Assembly (NCBI GenBank): GCA_034769895.1
Contig: CM068374.1
Location: 357,465,802-357,529,801 of the forward strand
DNA length: 64,000 nucleotides
DNA from: Magicicada septendecula
Lineage: Eukaryota > Arthropoda > Insecta > Hemiptera > Cicadidae
Direction: 5' to 3'
A program made the position numbers and the translations under genes. The first letter of the stretch is position 1. The number at the start of each line of letters is the position of its first letter. Shown here piece by piece: positions 21,231 to 34,773 of this stretch. A model generated the notes under the pieces. It searched no databases, was not told where the DNA came from, and worked only from the letters and a program-made list of their open reading frames with translations.

Positions 21231-23490
21231 TCATGGTCTAACTCAAGGTCTGTTGATTTTGGTGAAGATTGGTTAAGGTAAAGGGGTAGTTTACCTGCCA
21301 CGTTTTATGTTTTAACAAGGGTAATTTTTTGCTATGACAAACGATAACTGCCGTAAATTCAAAATCAAATAATTTTTTGCATACATCCCTAAGTTGTAGA
21401 GAACTCAAGGCTTGTTGATTTTGGTGAAGATTGGTTAAGGGAAAGGGGTAGTTTACCTGCAACATTTTATGTTGTAACAAGAGAAATTTTTTCATGAAGA
21501 ACGATAACTGCCATATTTTCAAACAGAATCAAATAATTTTTTACATATGTGCCTGAGTTGTAGAGGAATCAAGGCCTATGATTTTGGTGAAGATCGGTTA
21601 CGGGGAAAGGGTAGTTTACCTGAAACATTTTTTGTTGTAACAGAGTAAAGTAGGCCTAATTAATTTTGATAAATAAAGTATCCTGATAAGATCTTAATAA
21701 TCCACTGTAGAAACGTAGATGAAATATCTATAAATGAAGACGCTAGTTGAACGGGGTGGGGGTAATTTTCTATAAATGAAAATTATAGTTGAAGGGGGAG
21801 GGGATAATGTTTATTTATATGTCATGTGTACTACGTTATCATCAACAAACAAGTAGTTTTTTGTTAAAATTCCTTCCTGGGCTGTTTGGGCTTGATACAA
21901 TGTTTTCTACAAAACCAGACGTTTCAGCAGTGCTATCGACTGCCATCGTCAGTGAAAATTTATTGCACTATCATGAGGTGATATACGTTAGTGATCACAG
22001 TACTGTGGTTAAGGCTAAAGAAAAAAGTAGTTTCTATAGAAATAGTTCATTTCGAAAAGTATTTTAAATATAAATCTTAGAACATGGAAGTCATGTATGG
22101 TTCTCCATAATGATAACAGCCGCAAATTCAAACAGAATCAAATAATGTTTTGCATACAGTCCTGAATTGTAGAGTTCTCAAGACCTATTGTTTTTGGTGA
22201 AGATCGGTTAAGAGAAAGGGGTAGTTTACCAGCAACATTTTATATTTTAACAAGGGTATTTTCTATGGCAAACGATAACAGCCGCAAATTCAAACATAAT
22301 CTAATAATTTTTTGCATGCAACTCTGAATAGTAGAGTTTTCAAGACCTATTGTTTTTGGTGAAGATCGGTTAAGAGAAAGGGGTAGTTTACCAGCAACGT
22401 TTAATATTTTAACAAGGGTATTTTCTATGGCAAACGATAACAGCCGCAAATTCAAACATAATCTAATAATTTTTTGCATGCAACTCTGAATAGTAGAGTT
22501 TTCAAGACCTATTGTTTTTGGTGAAGATCGGTTAAGGGAAAGGGGTAGTTTACCTGCAACATTTTTTGTTTTAACAAGGGTATTTTCTATGGCAAACGAT
22601 AACAGCAGCAAATTCAAACAGAAACAAATAATTTTTTGCATACAGCCCTGAATTGTAAAGTTCTCAAAACCTATTGTTTTTGTTGAAGATTGGTTTAGGG
22701 AAAGGGGTAGTTTAGCTGCAACGTTTTATGTCTTAACATGGGTAATTTTTTCTATGACGAACGATAACTGCTGCACATTCAAACAGAATCAAATATTTTT
22801 TTGCATACGTTCATCAATTGTAAAAGACTGAAGGCCTGTTGATTTTGGTGAAGATCAGTTAAGGAAAATAGGTAGTTTACCTGCCACATTTTATGTTTTA
22901 ACAAGAGTAATTGTTTCTATGACGAACGATAACTGCTGCACATTTAAACAGAATAAAATAATTTTGTGCATACCTTCCTCAATTGTAGATAACTCAAGGT
23001 CTGTTGATTTTGTTCCAAGATCGGTTAAGGGAAAAGGGTAGTTTACCTGCAACATTTTATGTTGTAACAAGAGAACATTTTCCATGAAGAACGATAACTG
23101 CCATAAATTCAAACAGAATCACATAATTTTTTACATATTTGCCTGAGTTGTAGAGGACACATGGCCTATTGATTTTGGTGAAGATCGGTTAAGGGAAAGA
23201 GGTAGTTTACCTGCCACTTTTAATGTTTTAACAAGAGTAATTGTTTCTATGACGAACGATAACTGCTGCGCATTCAAACAGAATCAAATAATGTTTTGCA
23301 TGCATCCCTGAATTGTAGAGGACTCAAGACCTATTGATTTTGGTGACTCAAGACCTATTGATTTTGGTGAAGATCAGTTAAGAGAAAGGTGTAGTTTATC
23401 TGCAACGTTTTATGTGATAACTAGGGTAATTTTTTCTATGACGAACGATAACTGCCGTAAATTCAAACATAATCAAATAAATTTTTGCAT
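21231..23490 (+). repeat. HINE-like array: ~162-bp core units around one 3' half
   Basis: Successive units are marked by GGCAAACGATAACAGCCGC or variants. Spacing of TTCTATGGCA at 22261, 22423 and 22585 gives an exact 162-bp period. A 3' half with hammerhead (about 21650-22110) lies within the array and its terminal hairpin is fused straight into another core unit (CTCCATAATGATAACAGCC). Units vary by substitutions and small indels. The array stops at 23490, where LTR-type sequence begins. Confidence 0.85.
21911..21958 (-). ncRNA. Hammerhead-like motif
   Basis: Minus strand: CUGACGA (position 7 is free in hammerheads), stem II GGCAGU/ACUGCU with a terminal G-U, GAAA, CGUC. Core residues intact. 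Confidence 0.55.
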
Positions 23491-23500
23491 ATTGTAATGA

Positions 23501-24625
23501 TTAAATCTTTACATACTCTGAAAAGGTGTGAGGCCTTCTTAATTCGTTATACACTGTTTTATTGTAAGTCCTTTCAATTTTGGGTATTTTCCATTTACAT
23601 ATCGATTTGCTGAAGTTTTCATCTGCTGGTTTGTTGTGAATTCCCTCTATAATTTCTTTTAAGGTCCTCCTACAATCTTTATATTTCATTAATTTGCTTT
23701 GGTCGGTAATTGGTAAATTAAACACATCAATTAGTCCATTCTTCATCATCTCCAAGTCGTCTCTGGTATTTATTAAGTTCTTTTTATATATTTTTCCTAT
23801 TTCTTTTGTTTTCTTAATCTTCTTAATTATTTGGTTCTTCTTTACTCCTCTATGGTTGGTTTCTATGTGCTTGATTTTCTTATTGTTTTTGTTATCTTTA
23901 TTGTCAGGTAACAATACACCTTTATCTTCTTTATTTCTTACTTCTTCATTGATACCTTCAGAAGTGTTGTCTAGTGTTTCATTCAATTGTGTGAAAACAC
24001 TATTTAATGTTTCATGAAGTTGATCTGCTTGGTAATTTGTTTCTTCCCATTTCTTACTCATCCCCGTTTTTGTATGCTTGACTTCTTTACGATACCCTAT
24101 TACTATGTATCTTAATTCTTCTCTGTTCTTCTCACTGTCTTCCTTCATTTGTCCCTTCAATTCTTCCTTCAGTTCTTTTTTGGATGTCCTCCGTCAATCG
24201 TTGTTGTAGGGCTTCTTGGTTCTTCCGCAAAGTATCACTGTGTTCCTCCATTTTCTCGTTTATCTGCTGCTTCAATGTTTCATTATTTTCTTCAATTTTG
24301 TTGTTCAGTGTCTCAATATTTTCCCTTAAAATATCAATTTGTCTTTTTGAATTTTCATTAATTTTTTCCTCCATTTTCTTCAATTCTTCACTGTTTTGGT
24401 CTATTTTTTCATTAATTTCCTCCTTCGTTTTCTTATTATCTTCCTTAATCTGTCCAAATTGCTCCATCATTATCCTCATCATGTTATCCAGCTTCACCCC
24501 TTCGGTTGGTTTGGGTTTTCTGGTTGGTCCTCTTGGGCATCGTCTTCGACCGTTTCCTCGATCATTTCCATTTCTTCTCCGTCGGTACCTTCAGTTCCCT
24601 TCTTAGCTTTATATCTTGTAACCAT
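23501..24625 (-). pseudogene. Gag-like coiled-coil protein, frameshifted
   Basis: Start proposed at ATG 24625 (MVTRYKAKKGTEGTDGEE), about 45 bp inside the primer-binding site. An acidic segment ends in a stop near 24495. The neighbouring frame continues with a ~120-residue heptad-rich coiled coil (MMEQFGQIKEDNKKTKEEI, DILRENIETLNNKIEEN) to 24132. A second frame change near 24150 leads into a Lys/Asn-rich region and finally CRRTLKEIIEGI and WKIPKIERTYN. Such coiled-coil-first polyproteins are common as gag of insect Ty3/gypsy elements (family knowledge); no zinc knuckle, protease or RT remains. The last residues are read from the fused LTR end. Confidence 0.5.
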
Positions 24626-24671
24626 GGAATGTTTCATATTTTTCCGTAATCATCGCTAGTCTTCAATTCTA

Positions 24672-24692
24672 GCCTCACTATTTGGTCGCCAA
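24672..24692 (-). promoter_or_regulatory. Probable primer-binding site of the LTR element
   Basis: Minus-strand TGGCGACCAAATAG directly inside the LTR end (TTACA), the usual position and TGGCGACC start of tRNA-type primer sites in insect gypsy elements. The tRNA was not identified. Confidence 0.45.
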
Positions 24693-25350
24693 TCTGTAAC
24701 GATAAGATTCTTACGTACTCTGTAAAAATGTATAAGTATAGTGTGTTCGCCTCACACCGTCGTCGTCACTTACGTGTTGCGCTAACGATGTCCGTAGCGA
24801 TCCTTCAATTACCAGTACAACACAAGTGGAAACCTTACCTGTTCTTCGTTAGGTGTTCATAAATCCCGGGTGGTACCAAATTGTTTAATTAAAACAATTA
24901 AATTAACAAATAGTATGATTGAGCATTCTTCGCTATGACGGTATGGAGTATTCAAATTTACTCCCGCCTTCGTTCGACCTTCTTAATCGAGCAGTTAGTT
25001 CGCCGAGTTTGCGACGTGAGCACTTACCGTCATTTTCGCTCTTTGCTAAATAATACACAATTTATAATATACTTTCCTATGGAATAAAAAACAGTGGTTA
25101 CACTCTGTACTAGTTTATTTATTGGTGATTGGTAATTACTCAGTTTGACACAAAATTATATTTGGTTATTCAACAAATTTGCACCGACAATTATTATAAG
25201 ACAAATATCTCAAGGTTGGCGAAAATCGATTTTGAACGATGTTAGTTAATTAGACATTGCGTCTAAAGAACAATGTTTACTTTTTACAATTTGTCATTCA
25301 ATAAATCTGGGTTCTTGTGATTACGAAAGAAATATTAATAATGATTACAA

Positions 25351-26221
25351 TAAAGTACACTACCTTACATTTTTTGTACTTAAATAATATAATGTGTAAT
25401 TATAATTTGTTCCTGAAGTGTAGTAAAGTGTGTTTCAAAAGTTCGTAATTTTCATACAGGTTGTTTTCCTAGTTAACAAAATTTCAGTGTTTTATTTTTT
25501 TAATTAATCTTTGAAAGAAATAATATTCAGTTTATAGTGAGAGTTCAGATTACTGTGAGAAAAATTTAAAGTGAATTTATTTCAGAAATTCGGGTAATTT
25601 AACAATACTTATCAAATCCGTCGACTTGATGTGAACTGTCATTCAGTCGAAATGGAATGGGGCTTCAATAGTCGTCAATTTTCAATTATCTTGGGGCTTA
25701 AGTACGTCTGGCATCTTTTTCATGTTAGTTGTAGAGATTTATTCATTCATTGGTCCTTGGCATCAGTTAAATGTTCTCGTCCTTCGTCTGCTTCTTACGT
25801 TTTCATCTTTTTGAATTTTGATTACTTTTTAAACATGTTATATTAATCTACTCACGTTTTACGTACCGAGTCACTTTATGGTTAATATAATTAAATTACC
25901 TTATTCGGTCCACCTTAGTGACACTAGCTTCTTTCGTTCAATGATGCATTTCGGGATGAAATCCCATCTTCTGATACACAATATCAATTCAAAACGTAAA
26001 TGTATACCACATTTTGTGGTTATGTCATAATTTAAAATGTTTAAAATCTTTTAAATAAAATGTACAAAACGTAACAACTGAATCGCTTGGAGCGCTCGCA
26101 TGCATGCACGCTGTACCGCGATTTCCTTATGACTGGCTATAATTATCATTCAACCGTATAGCAGTGTCAAACAGGTTATTAGATCCGAAGTTCATTTGAT
26201 CATTTAATATATTATTTTTGG
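25351..26221. other. Intergenic / Penelope-associated non-coding sequence
   Basis: No gene recognised. It holds a hammerhead relic at 25940-25973 and probably the 5' non-coding part of the PLE that follows. Confidence 0.5.
25940..25973 (-). ncRNA. Hammerhead relic
   Basis: Minus strand: CAGAAGA (core expects CUGANGA), stem II GGGAU/AUCCC, GAAA, palindromic UGCA, UC. The layout is hammerhead but U4 of the core is A, which should abolish cleavage, and stem I pairs poorly. It lies opposite in strand to the adjacent PLE gene, so it may belong to another, inverted PLE fragment. Confidence 0.4.
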
Positions 26222-27012
26222 TTGTTGCGTTTTTTGTAGCTTTATATATTTTGAACTCCTCGAAATTAAATTGAATAAAATTTGTCTATATCAAAATCTT
26301 ATCCCAAATTACGCTAAAATCAAAATTAATGAAACCTCTAGAATAGCCAGAAAAACCGAGCAATTTGCAAGTAAATACAGGATAAAAGAAGAAATTAAAT
26401 TCTTATATAGGAAGAAAATCTCATTAAACTCAGCTGTATTTAAAACACATTTAGAACTATATAATAATGTTCATCCCGCTCTATGCGATTCAATCATACA
26501 ACATATTAATCAATACGTTAAGAATAAGATTAGATTCCAGAAGAATAAACAAACTAATAAAATTGGCAGTTTGATAAGCAATCAAAACAATAATAAATTC
26601 AATAATGAACATGCTTTCTACCCTAGACTGATAAACATGACTAACATGGTTCTCACGAACACAGAGGAAAATCTTATCAATAACGGACTGAATTACAATT
26701 TTCCACCGAACCTTCAAAATAAAAATAATATAATTAAAGAAATAGTTGAAGCCGAATCTGTAATTAAGTGTGTTCCAGACTTAAATGAACGAAATGAACT
26801 ACGAATATTAATAAATAATAGATTCAATAAAGCAATTAATAATCATAAACAAAAGAAATTAAATTATACAAAAACAAAACATGAACAACTAACAGCTATA
26901 CAGCTAAATAAAACACTCTTACAAAATAACATTTACTTAACGAAGGTTGATAAAGGTAATACTATAGCATTGTTAGACTTGGACGAATATAAACAAAGTA
27001 AATTAATGGATA
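26222..27012 (+). CDS. N-terminal part of a second Penelope-like protein, 3'-truncated
   Basis: Open frame with the PLE N-terminal signature: FELLEIKLNKICLYQNLIP, then NYAKIKINETSRIARKT. It ends at the conserved TKVDKGNTIALLDLDEYKQ block, the same block that opens the RT at 15.1 kb. The reading is lost near 27012, before the RT domain, where different DNA begins. The residue region overlaps only slightly with the 13.5-15.2 kb copy and the two proteins clearly differ, so they are separate families. The start codon is uncertain; the frame is open from about 26222 and ATG codons are absent near the beginning. Confidence 0.8.
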
Positions 27013-27132
27013 GCCTGAGGAGTAGGGTGGAACAAAAAAATCAAGTTTGGATTTTTAATTTGTAATAGCGCGGAAAAGTTGCCTTTTGGTGTAGATAAGA
27101 TAAAAAAAAAGATATGAAAAATATTGGAGCAC

Positions 27133-27317
27133 GTCTTGAGGTGCCGCAAGGATGATAAATTTTCATAAAATTGCAATTTTCGCTACATTTTTAAATTTTT
27201 TTAAGAGGTCAAAAATTTTTTTTTTATTTCAAATACTGTCAAAAAAGCAGTTTTTATATAAAAAAAAGACACAATTTTTTTTCTAACTTTTTGGATTACG
27301 TCTTGAGGTGCCGCAAG
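27133..27317. repeat. Direct repeat in the leader
   Basis: ACGTCTTGAGGTGCCGCAAG occurs near 27132 and again near 27298, with looser similarity (TTTTATAAAA, TTTTTGTAACTTTTT-type) downstream of each. Confidence 0.7.
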
Positions 27318-27620
27318 AGCGGTAAAGTTTTATAAAAACACACTTTTTGTAACTTTTTCAAAGAATTTTACGTGTCTCGATTATGCAATAAAAAGTTTCA
27401 GTATTAGGCGTTTTAATGTGAATAGAAAGACAAAAACGTTATCCCAGCGGATGTTTGGGAGGGGGAAGGGGGCGGAAGGCGGAGATTTGTTTGCGTGTGG
27501 TGACAAGCTCAGATCAGGTGTCAGTCGCTTTGCCGAGTTCAGTTGAGTTGGCGTCTATTGTGTAACAGATTAACGTAATATTTTGTTAGTTTGTGTGCTA
27601 CTTTATTGTTGTGAGTTAAA

Positions 27621-29455
27621 ATGGCTCAGTCTAAACAAGTGAAGACAAGACAAATTTCGGAATGTCCTATTTTTGGAAGATTTAGTGATTTGTGTGAAAT
27701 TGTACTGCCTACTTACGAAGATGTAATGAAGTGCTACTGTTTTATTAGACATAACCTCAAAGTTGCGTCAGGGAAAGATCCTACTGTAAGTGAAATATCT
27801 GAGACTTTAGTTCCAAAAATAGAACAAATATGGTCAATAGCTTCTATTCCCGTTGTTTCTAACCTTAGAATTTCACAAATGATAAAAGTTTATCATGCTA
27901 AATATAGGAATTTATTAAGGTCTAAAAGTAGAAAAGGGTCAGATAAGTTTGACTCGAACCTCACAAAATTTAGAGAAGCTGAACGTTTATTTGATATTGC
28001 TGCCTGCAAGTGTCAAAACTTTGATACTTGTAGTTGTATAAAAGAAAAAAAAGTACCAGTTTTAGAACAAGAGTTTCTAAAAGATCAACGCTCTACCAGG
28101 AAAATGGTTATAGGTAATGTTGATATAGCTACCACAAGCGCTTTGAAGAAGAAAGAAGCAAGGAAAAGTAAAGAACTACAGAGAACAGTTAAGTTTAATC
28201 AAGAACGGACAAAAAATACTAGTGTATCAGAAACGGTTACTGACGACAATGACAGCGCTGAAGAGGCAAACCAACCAGGTCCTTCAAATATACAAGAAGA
28301 GATAAATCTACCAGGCCCTTCAAAACTGAAAAAAGAGAAAAAGATAAGCACTCAAATGCATATTAAATTGCCATCTGTAGCTTCCATTTGTGCCCGTACC
28401 GGAATATCAGATAGAGCTGCTGCAGGTGTGATTAATAATGGTGTGATGTAATAATGGTGTGATTTTTTTGATGGAAAATGAAATAGGAAGACCTTTACAA
28501 TAGTTAGTTTGTTTGTTCCATGGAAATGAGCTACCTTAGCGACATCTTTTTTGTCATTTAGATGGTAAAACGAAGGGACCCAATGAGTTTAAAGGCGAAA
28601 TAGGTCAGCAACTGGAAAACTGTGCTAATCTTCCTGTGGTTACTTTCTTGCCAATTGAAAATAACCTTCCTCTTTTGGAGAACATAAATGATTTAAGTTC
28701 AGATCAGAAGTATTTATTGGATATGTGTATCACTGTATCAAGTGGAAATTGCTCACTAGATTTATCTTTAAGAAACCCTGGAAAACTTGCTCACTCCAGG
28801 TGGCTTACATTAGCAAACCGTATACTTAGATTGTATGTGGCAACTGAAAATCCAACTGAAAACCTTAAGACTCTGGCTGAGTACATTGTGAAAGTGTATG
28901 CACCTGTGTGGTTTAACATTAAGTTAAAACCTTCATGTACTTATGGTTCCAAACATCTGTTTAAGCTTGTCTCATATTCACGCTATCTCTGATGATTTCA
29001 AGAACGTTCTAGACCCGGTTATTCAAAGAAATGGGTACTTTGCTGCTGCAGAAAATCTCCTTTTGTCCATGCTATGTGATGAGTGCAAAAATGTAAGAGA
29101 ACTTGGTTTACGACGTGTTTTAAAAGCAAGAACAGAAAGTAGAGGCGGAGTCAGGAAGTTTAAAGTTCCAAAGATAAACTTTGACGCAAAGGATTACATC
29201 GACATGATCTCATGGGCTGAAAATGACGTAACTGAACCCCCCTTGGTAAAACATGTTTCCATTGACTCTCTCAAAGGCTTTATACGGAAGACATCTGAAG
29301 CTCAACCAAATAGTAAAGTGGACCCGCTTATCGACTTTCCCCGGCTTCCTTGTCACACGCAAGCAGTGGAAAGAGCTGTGAAACTAGTGACCGAATCGGC
29401 TCAAAATGTCTGTGGTTCAATCGCAAGAGAAGGATATATAAGAGCAATAATTGAC
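27621..29455 (+). pseudogene. Uncharacterised invertebrate protein family (CKC-cluster / HTQAVER), broken
   Basis: ATG 27621 opens 276 codons: an N-terminal domain with LPTYEDVMKCYCFIRHNLK, the cysteine cluster CKCQNFDTCSC (about 28005-28035), DQRSTRKMVIGNVD, a charged spacer, and RTGISDRAAAGVINN just before a stop at 28449. Coding resumes after a possible TTTTGTCATTTAG acceptor at 28560 with DGKTKGPNEF, then LAHSRWLTLANRILRLYV and CTYGSKHLF. A frame change lies near 28970. It continues with PLIDFPRLPCHTQAVERAVK and SAQNVCGSIAREGYIRAI to 29455. These motifs define a widespread multicopy family of unknown function (memory). The central part expected between the two blocks is missing, so either introns were deleted or this is a degraded copy. 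Catalytic residues were not identified. Confidence 0.7.
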
Positions 29456-30180
<725 letters not shown>

Positions 30181-30261
30181 TACAACGTTATCGGCAACAA
30201 AAAAGTAGTTTTTGTTAAAATTCCTTCCCGGGATATTTGGCCGTAGTCCAATGTTTTCTAC

Positions 30262-30308
30262 AAAATCAGACGTTTCGGCAATGCCATCGACTTCCATCAT
30301 CAGTGAAA
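30262..30308 (-). ncRNA. Hammerhead-like motif (CA-block type)
   Basis: Minus strand: CUGAUGA, GAAA and CGUC intact, but stem II GGAAGU/AUUGCC has a mismatch and a wobble. The same sequence occurs in all five CA-block units. Confidence 0.5.
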
Positions 30309-30479
30309 ATCGAGAGCGATAACGTGAGGTGGTATACGTTAGTGACCACAGTACTGTGGTTAAGGCTGAAGCAGTAACTAGAAAGAAGTAGTTTCTATGG
30401 TAATATTTCATTTCAAAAATGATTTTAAATATAAATCTTAGAATATGGAAGTCATGTATGGTTCTCCATACCGATATTT

Positions 30480-33400
30480 ACTTCCATGTTCCTTAAGGAA
30501 ATGGAAGTATGGTGATGGCAAAAATAATCGTGTTCGAGATTATTGCAGAATATGATTGTACTACACTCAAAACATGAAAAAAAGTCATTTTTCGAAAAGT
30601 GTCTGTGTGTGTGTCTGTGTGTGTGTCTGTCTGTGTGTCTATCTGTAGATTTTTTTCTATGGCAAACGATAACAGCCGCAAATTCGAACGGAATCAAATA
30701 ATTTTTTGCATACAGCCCTGATTTATAGAGTTCTCGCGACCTATTGCTTTTGGTGAAGATCGGTTGAGGGAAAGGGGTAGTTTACCTGCATCAGTTTTTT
30801 TTTATCAAGGGTAATTTTGTTTGTTTGGCAAACGATAACAGCCGCAAATTCAAACATAATCAAATAATATTTTGCATACTGCCCTGAATTGTAGAGTTCT
30901 CAGGACCTTTTGTTTTTGGTGAAGATCGGTTATGGGAAAGGGGTAGTTTACCTGCAACGTTTTATGTTTTAAAAGGGTATTTTCTATGGCAAACGATAAG
31001 AGCCGCAAATTCAAACAGAATCAAATACGTTTTTGCATACAGCCCTGATTTCTTGAGTACTAAAGACCTTTTGTTTTTGGTGAAGATCGGTTAAGGGAAA
31101 GGGGTAGTTTACCTGCCACATTTTTTGTTTTATCAAGGGTATTTTGTATGGCAAACGATAACAGCCGCAAAGTCAAACAAAATCACATAATATTTTGCAT
31201 ATAGCCCTGAATTATAGAGTTCTCAAGACCTATTGTTTTTGGTGAAGATCGGTTAAGGGAAAGGGGTAGTCTACCAGCAACAGTTTTTTATCAAGGGTAA
31301 TTTTTTTTACTTCCATGTTCCTTAAGGAAATGGAAGTATGGTGATGGCAAAAAAAATCGTGTTCGAGATTATTGCAGATTCTGATTGTACTACACTCAAA
31401 ACATGAAAAAAAGTCGTTTTTCGAAAAGTGTCTGTGTGTGTGTCTGTCTGTGTGTCTGTAGATTTTTTTCTATGGCAAACGATAACAGCCGCAAATTCAA
31501 ACAGAATCAAATAATTTTTTGCATACAGCCCTGATTTGTAGAGTACTCGCGACCTATTGTTTTTGGTGAAGATCGGTTAAGGGAAAGGGGTAGTTTACCT
31601 GCAACGGTTTTTTTTTATCAAGGGTAATTTTGTTTGTTTGGCAAACGATAACAGCCGCAAATTCAAACAGAATCAAATAATGTTTCGCATACAGCCCTGA
31701 ATTGTAGAGTTCTCAAGATCTGTTGATTTTGGTACAGATCGGTTAAGGGAAAGGGGTAGTTTACCTGCAACGTTTCATGTTTTAACAAGGGTATTTCCTA
31801 TGACAAACGATAACAGCCGCAAATTCAAACATAATCAAATAATGTTTTGCATACTGCCCTGAATTGCAGAGTTCTCAAGACCTTTTGGTTTTGGTGAAGA
31901 TCGGTTAAGGGGAAGGGGTAGTTTACCTGCAACGTTTTATGTTTTAAAAGGGTATTTTCTATGGCAAACGATAAGAGCCGCAAATTCAAACAGAATCAAA
32001 TAATTCTTTGGCATGTAGACCTGATTTGTAGAGTACTCAAGACCTATTGATTTAGGTGAAGATCGGTTAAGGGAAAGGGGTAGTTTACCTGCAACAGTTT
32101 TTTTTAAACAAGTTAATTTTTTTCTATGGCAAACGATAATAGCCTCAAATTCAAACAGAATCAACTACTCTTTTGCACACAGCTCTGAATTATAAAGTTC
32201 TCAATACCTATTGGTTTTGGTGAAGATCGGTTAAGGGGAAGGGGTAGTTTACCTGCAACAGGTATGGTGATGGCAAAAAAATCGTGTTCGAGATTATTGC
32301 AGATTCTGATTGTGCTACACTCAAAACATGAAAAAAAGTCATTTTTCGAAAAGTGTCTGTGTGCGTTTCTGTCTGTGTCTGTCTGTAGATTTTTTTCTAT
32401 GGCAAACGATAGCAGCCGCAAATTCAAACTGAATCAAATCATTTTTTGCATACAGCCCTGATTTGTAGAGTGCTCACAACCTATTGTTTTTGGTGAAGAT
32501 CGGTTGAGGGAAAGGGGTAGTTTACTGGCAACATTTTTTTTTAATCAAGGGTAATTGTTTTCTATGGCAAACGATAACAGCCGCAAATTCAAACAGAATC
32601 AAATAATATTTTGCATACAGCCCTGAATTGTAGATTTCTCAAGACATATTGTTTTTGGTGAAGATCGGTTAAGGGAAAGGAGTAGTTTACCTATAACGTT
32701 TTATGTTTTAACAAGGGTTTTTTATATGGCAAACGATAATAGCCGCAAATTGAAACCGAATCAAATGATTATTTGCATACACCCATAAATTGTGGAGTTC
32801 TCAAGACCTATTGATTTTGGTGAAGATCGGTTAAGGGAAAGGGGTAGTTTACCTGCTACGTTTTATGTTTTTAAAAGAGTATTTTCTATGGAAAACGATA
32901 AGAGTCGCAAATTCAAACAGAATTAAATAATATTTTGCATACAGCCCTGAATTGTAGAGTTCTCAAGACCTATTGTTGTTGGTGAAGATCGGTTAAGGGA
33001 AAGGCGTAGTTTACCTATAACGTTTTATGTTTTAACAAGGGTTTTTTATATGGCAAACGATAATAGCCGCAAATTGAAACCGAATCAAATGATTATTTGC
33101 ATACAGCCCTAAATTGTAGAGTACTCAAGACCTATTGATTTTGGTGAAGATCGGTTAAGGGAAAGGGGTAGTTTACCTGCAACGGTTTTTTTTAAACAAG
33201 TTAATTTTACTTCCATATTCCTTAAGAAAATGGAAGTATGGTGATGGCAAAAACAATCGTGTTCGAGATTATTGCAGATTCTGATTGTACTACAGTCAAA
33301 ACCTGAAAAAAAGTCGTTTTTTCGAAAAGTGTCTGTGTGTCTGTGTATCTATAGATTTTTTTTTATGGCAAACGATAACAGCCGGAAATTCAAAGAGAAT

Positions 33401-33900
33401 CAAATAATTTTTTGCATACAGCCCTGATTTGTAGAGTACTCAAGACCTATTGTTTTTGGTGAAGATCGGTTAAGGGAAAGGGGTAGTTTACCTGTAGCGT
33501 TTTTTATCAAGGGTATTTTCTATGGCAAACGATAACAGCTGCAAAATCAAACATAATCAAATAATTTTTTGCACAAAGCCCTGATTTGTATAGTACTCAA
33601 GACCTATTGTTTTTGTTGAAGATCGGTTAAGGGGAAGGGGTAGTTTACCTGCAACATTTTTTATGAAGGGTAATTTTCTATGACGAACGATAACTGCCGC
33701 ATATTCAAACAGAATCAAATAATTTTTTGCATACGTCACTGAATTGTAGAGTACTCAAGGCCTTTTGGTTTTGGTGAAGATTGGTTAAGGGGAAGGGGTA
33801 GTTTACCTGCAACAAGAGTAAAGTACTTGAAAATTCATTTAAACTTTTTCAAACAATGGTAATTGTTAAAAATAAAATAATTTTGTTGCCAGCCAATAAA
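30480..33900 (+). repeat. HINE head plus about 17 core units
   Basis: A complete head starts at 30480, directly abutting the 3' end CGATATTT of the preceding unit. Core units are interspersed with three further heads at 31309, 32264 (lacking the terminal 12-mer) and 33209. The units differ from each other more than the duplicated blocks do, so the core array is older than the block duplications. Confidence 0.85.
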
Positions 33901-33921
33901 ATTATAATTTTTTCCTTTTAA

Positions 33922-34692
<771 letters not shown>

Positions 34693-34773
34693 TACAACGT
34701 TATCGGCAACAAAAAAGTAGTTTTTGTTAAAATTCCTTCCCGGGATATTTGGCCGTAGTCCAATGTTTTCTAC

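Larger units (their letters stand above)
23491..25350 (-). mobile_element. LTR retrotransposon remnant (Ty3/gypsy-like), internally deleted
   Basis: Reading on the minus strand: a probable LTR ends ..ATCGTTACA at 24695. It is followed by GATTGGCGACCAAATAG, a primer-binding-site-like sequence (about 24672-24692), then a gag-like gene to 23501. A second copy of the LTR end (CAGAGTATGTAAAGATT.., ending at about 23491) is fused to the gag end, so pol and most of the 3' LTR are missing. The LTR start at the high-coordinate side is not fixed; 25350 is approximate. Confidence 0.55.
27013..29455 (+). mobile_element. Probable transposon carrying an uncharacterised invertebrate gene, 3' end lost
   Basis: PLE coding sequence is cut at about 27012, and from there ~600 bp of non-coding leader, a gene and its broken continuation follow. 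The leader holds two copies of CGTCTTGAGGTGCCGCAAG (27133 and 27299), like subterminal repeats. Splitting another element and the multicopy nature of the gene family suggest a mobile unit. The right side is cut at 29455 by the HINE-like field, so terminal repeats cannot be compared. Confidence 0.5.

Noticed and set aside
22240-22641. 133-residue minus-strand frame of repeated 54-residue units
   Set aside because: It comes from the 162-bp period of non-coding core repeats; frames break in neighbouring units and there is no start or transcript evidence.
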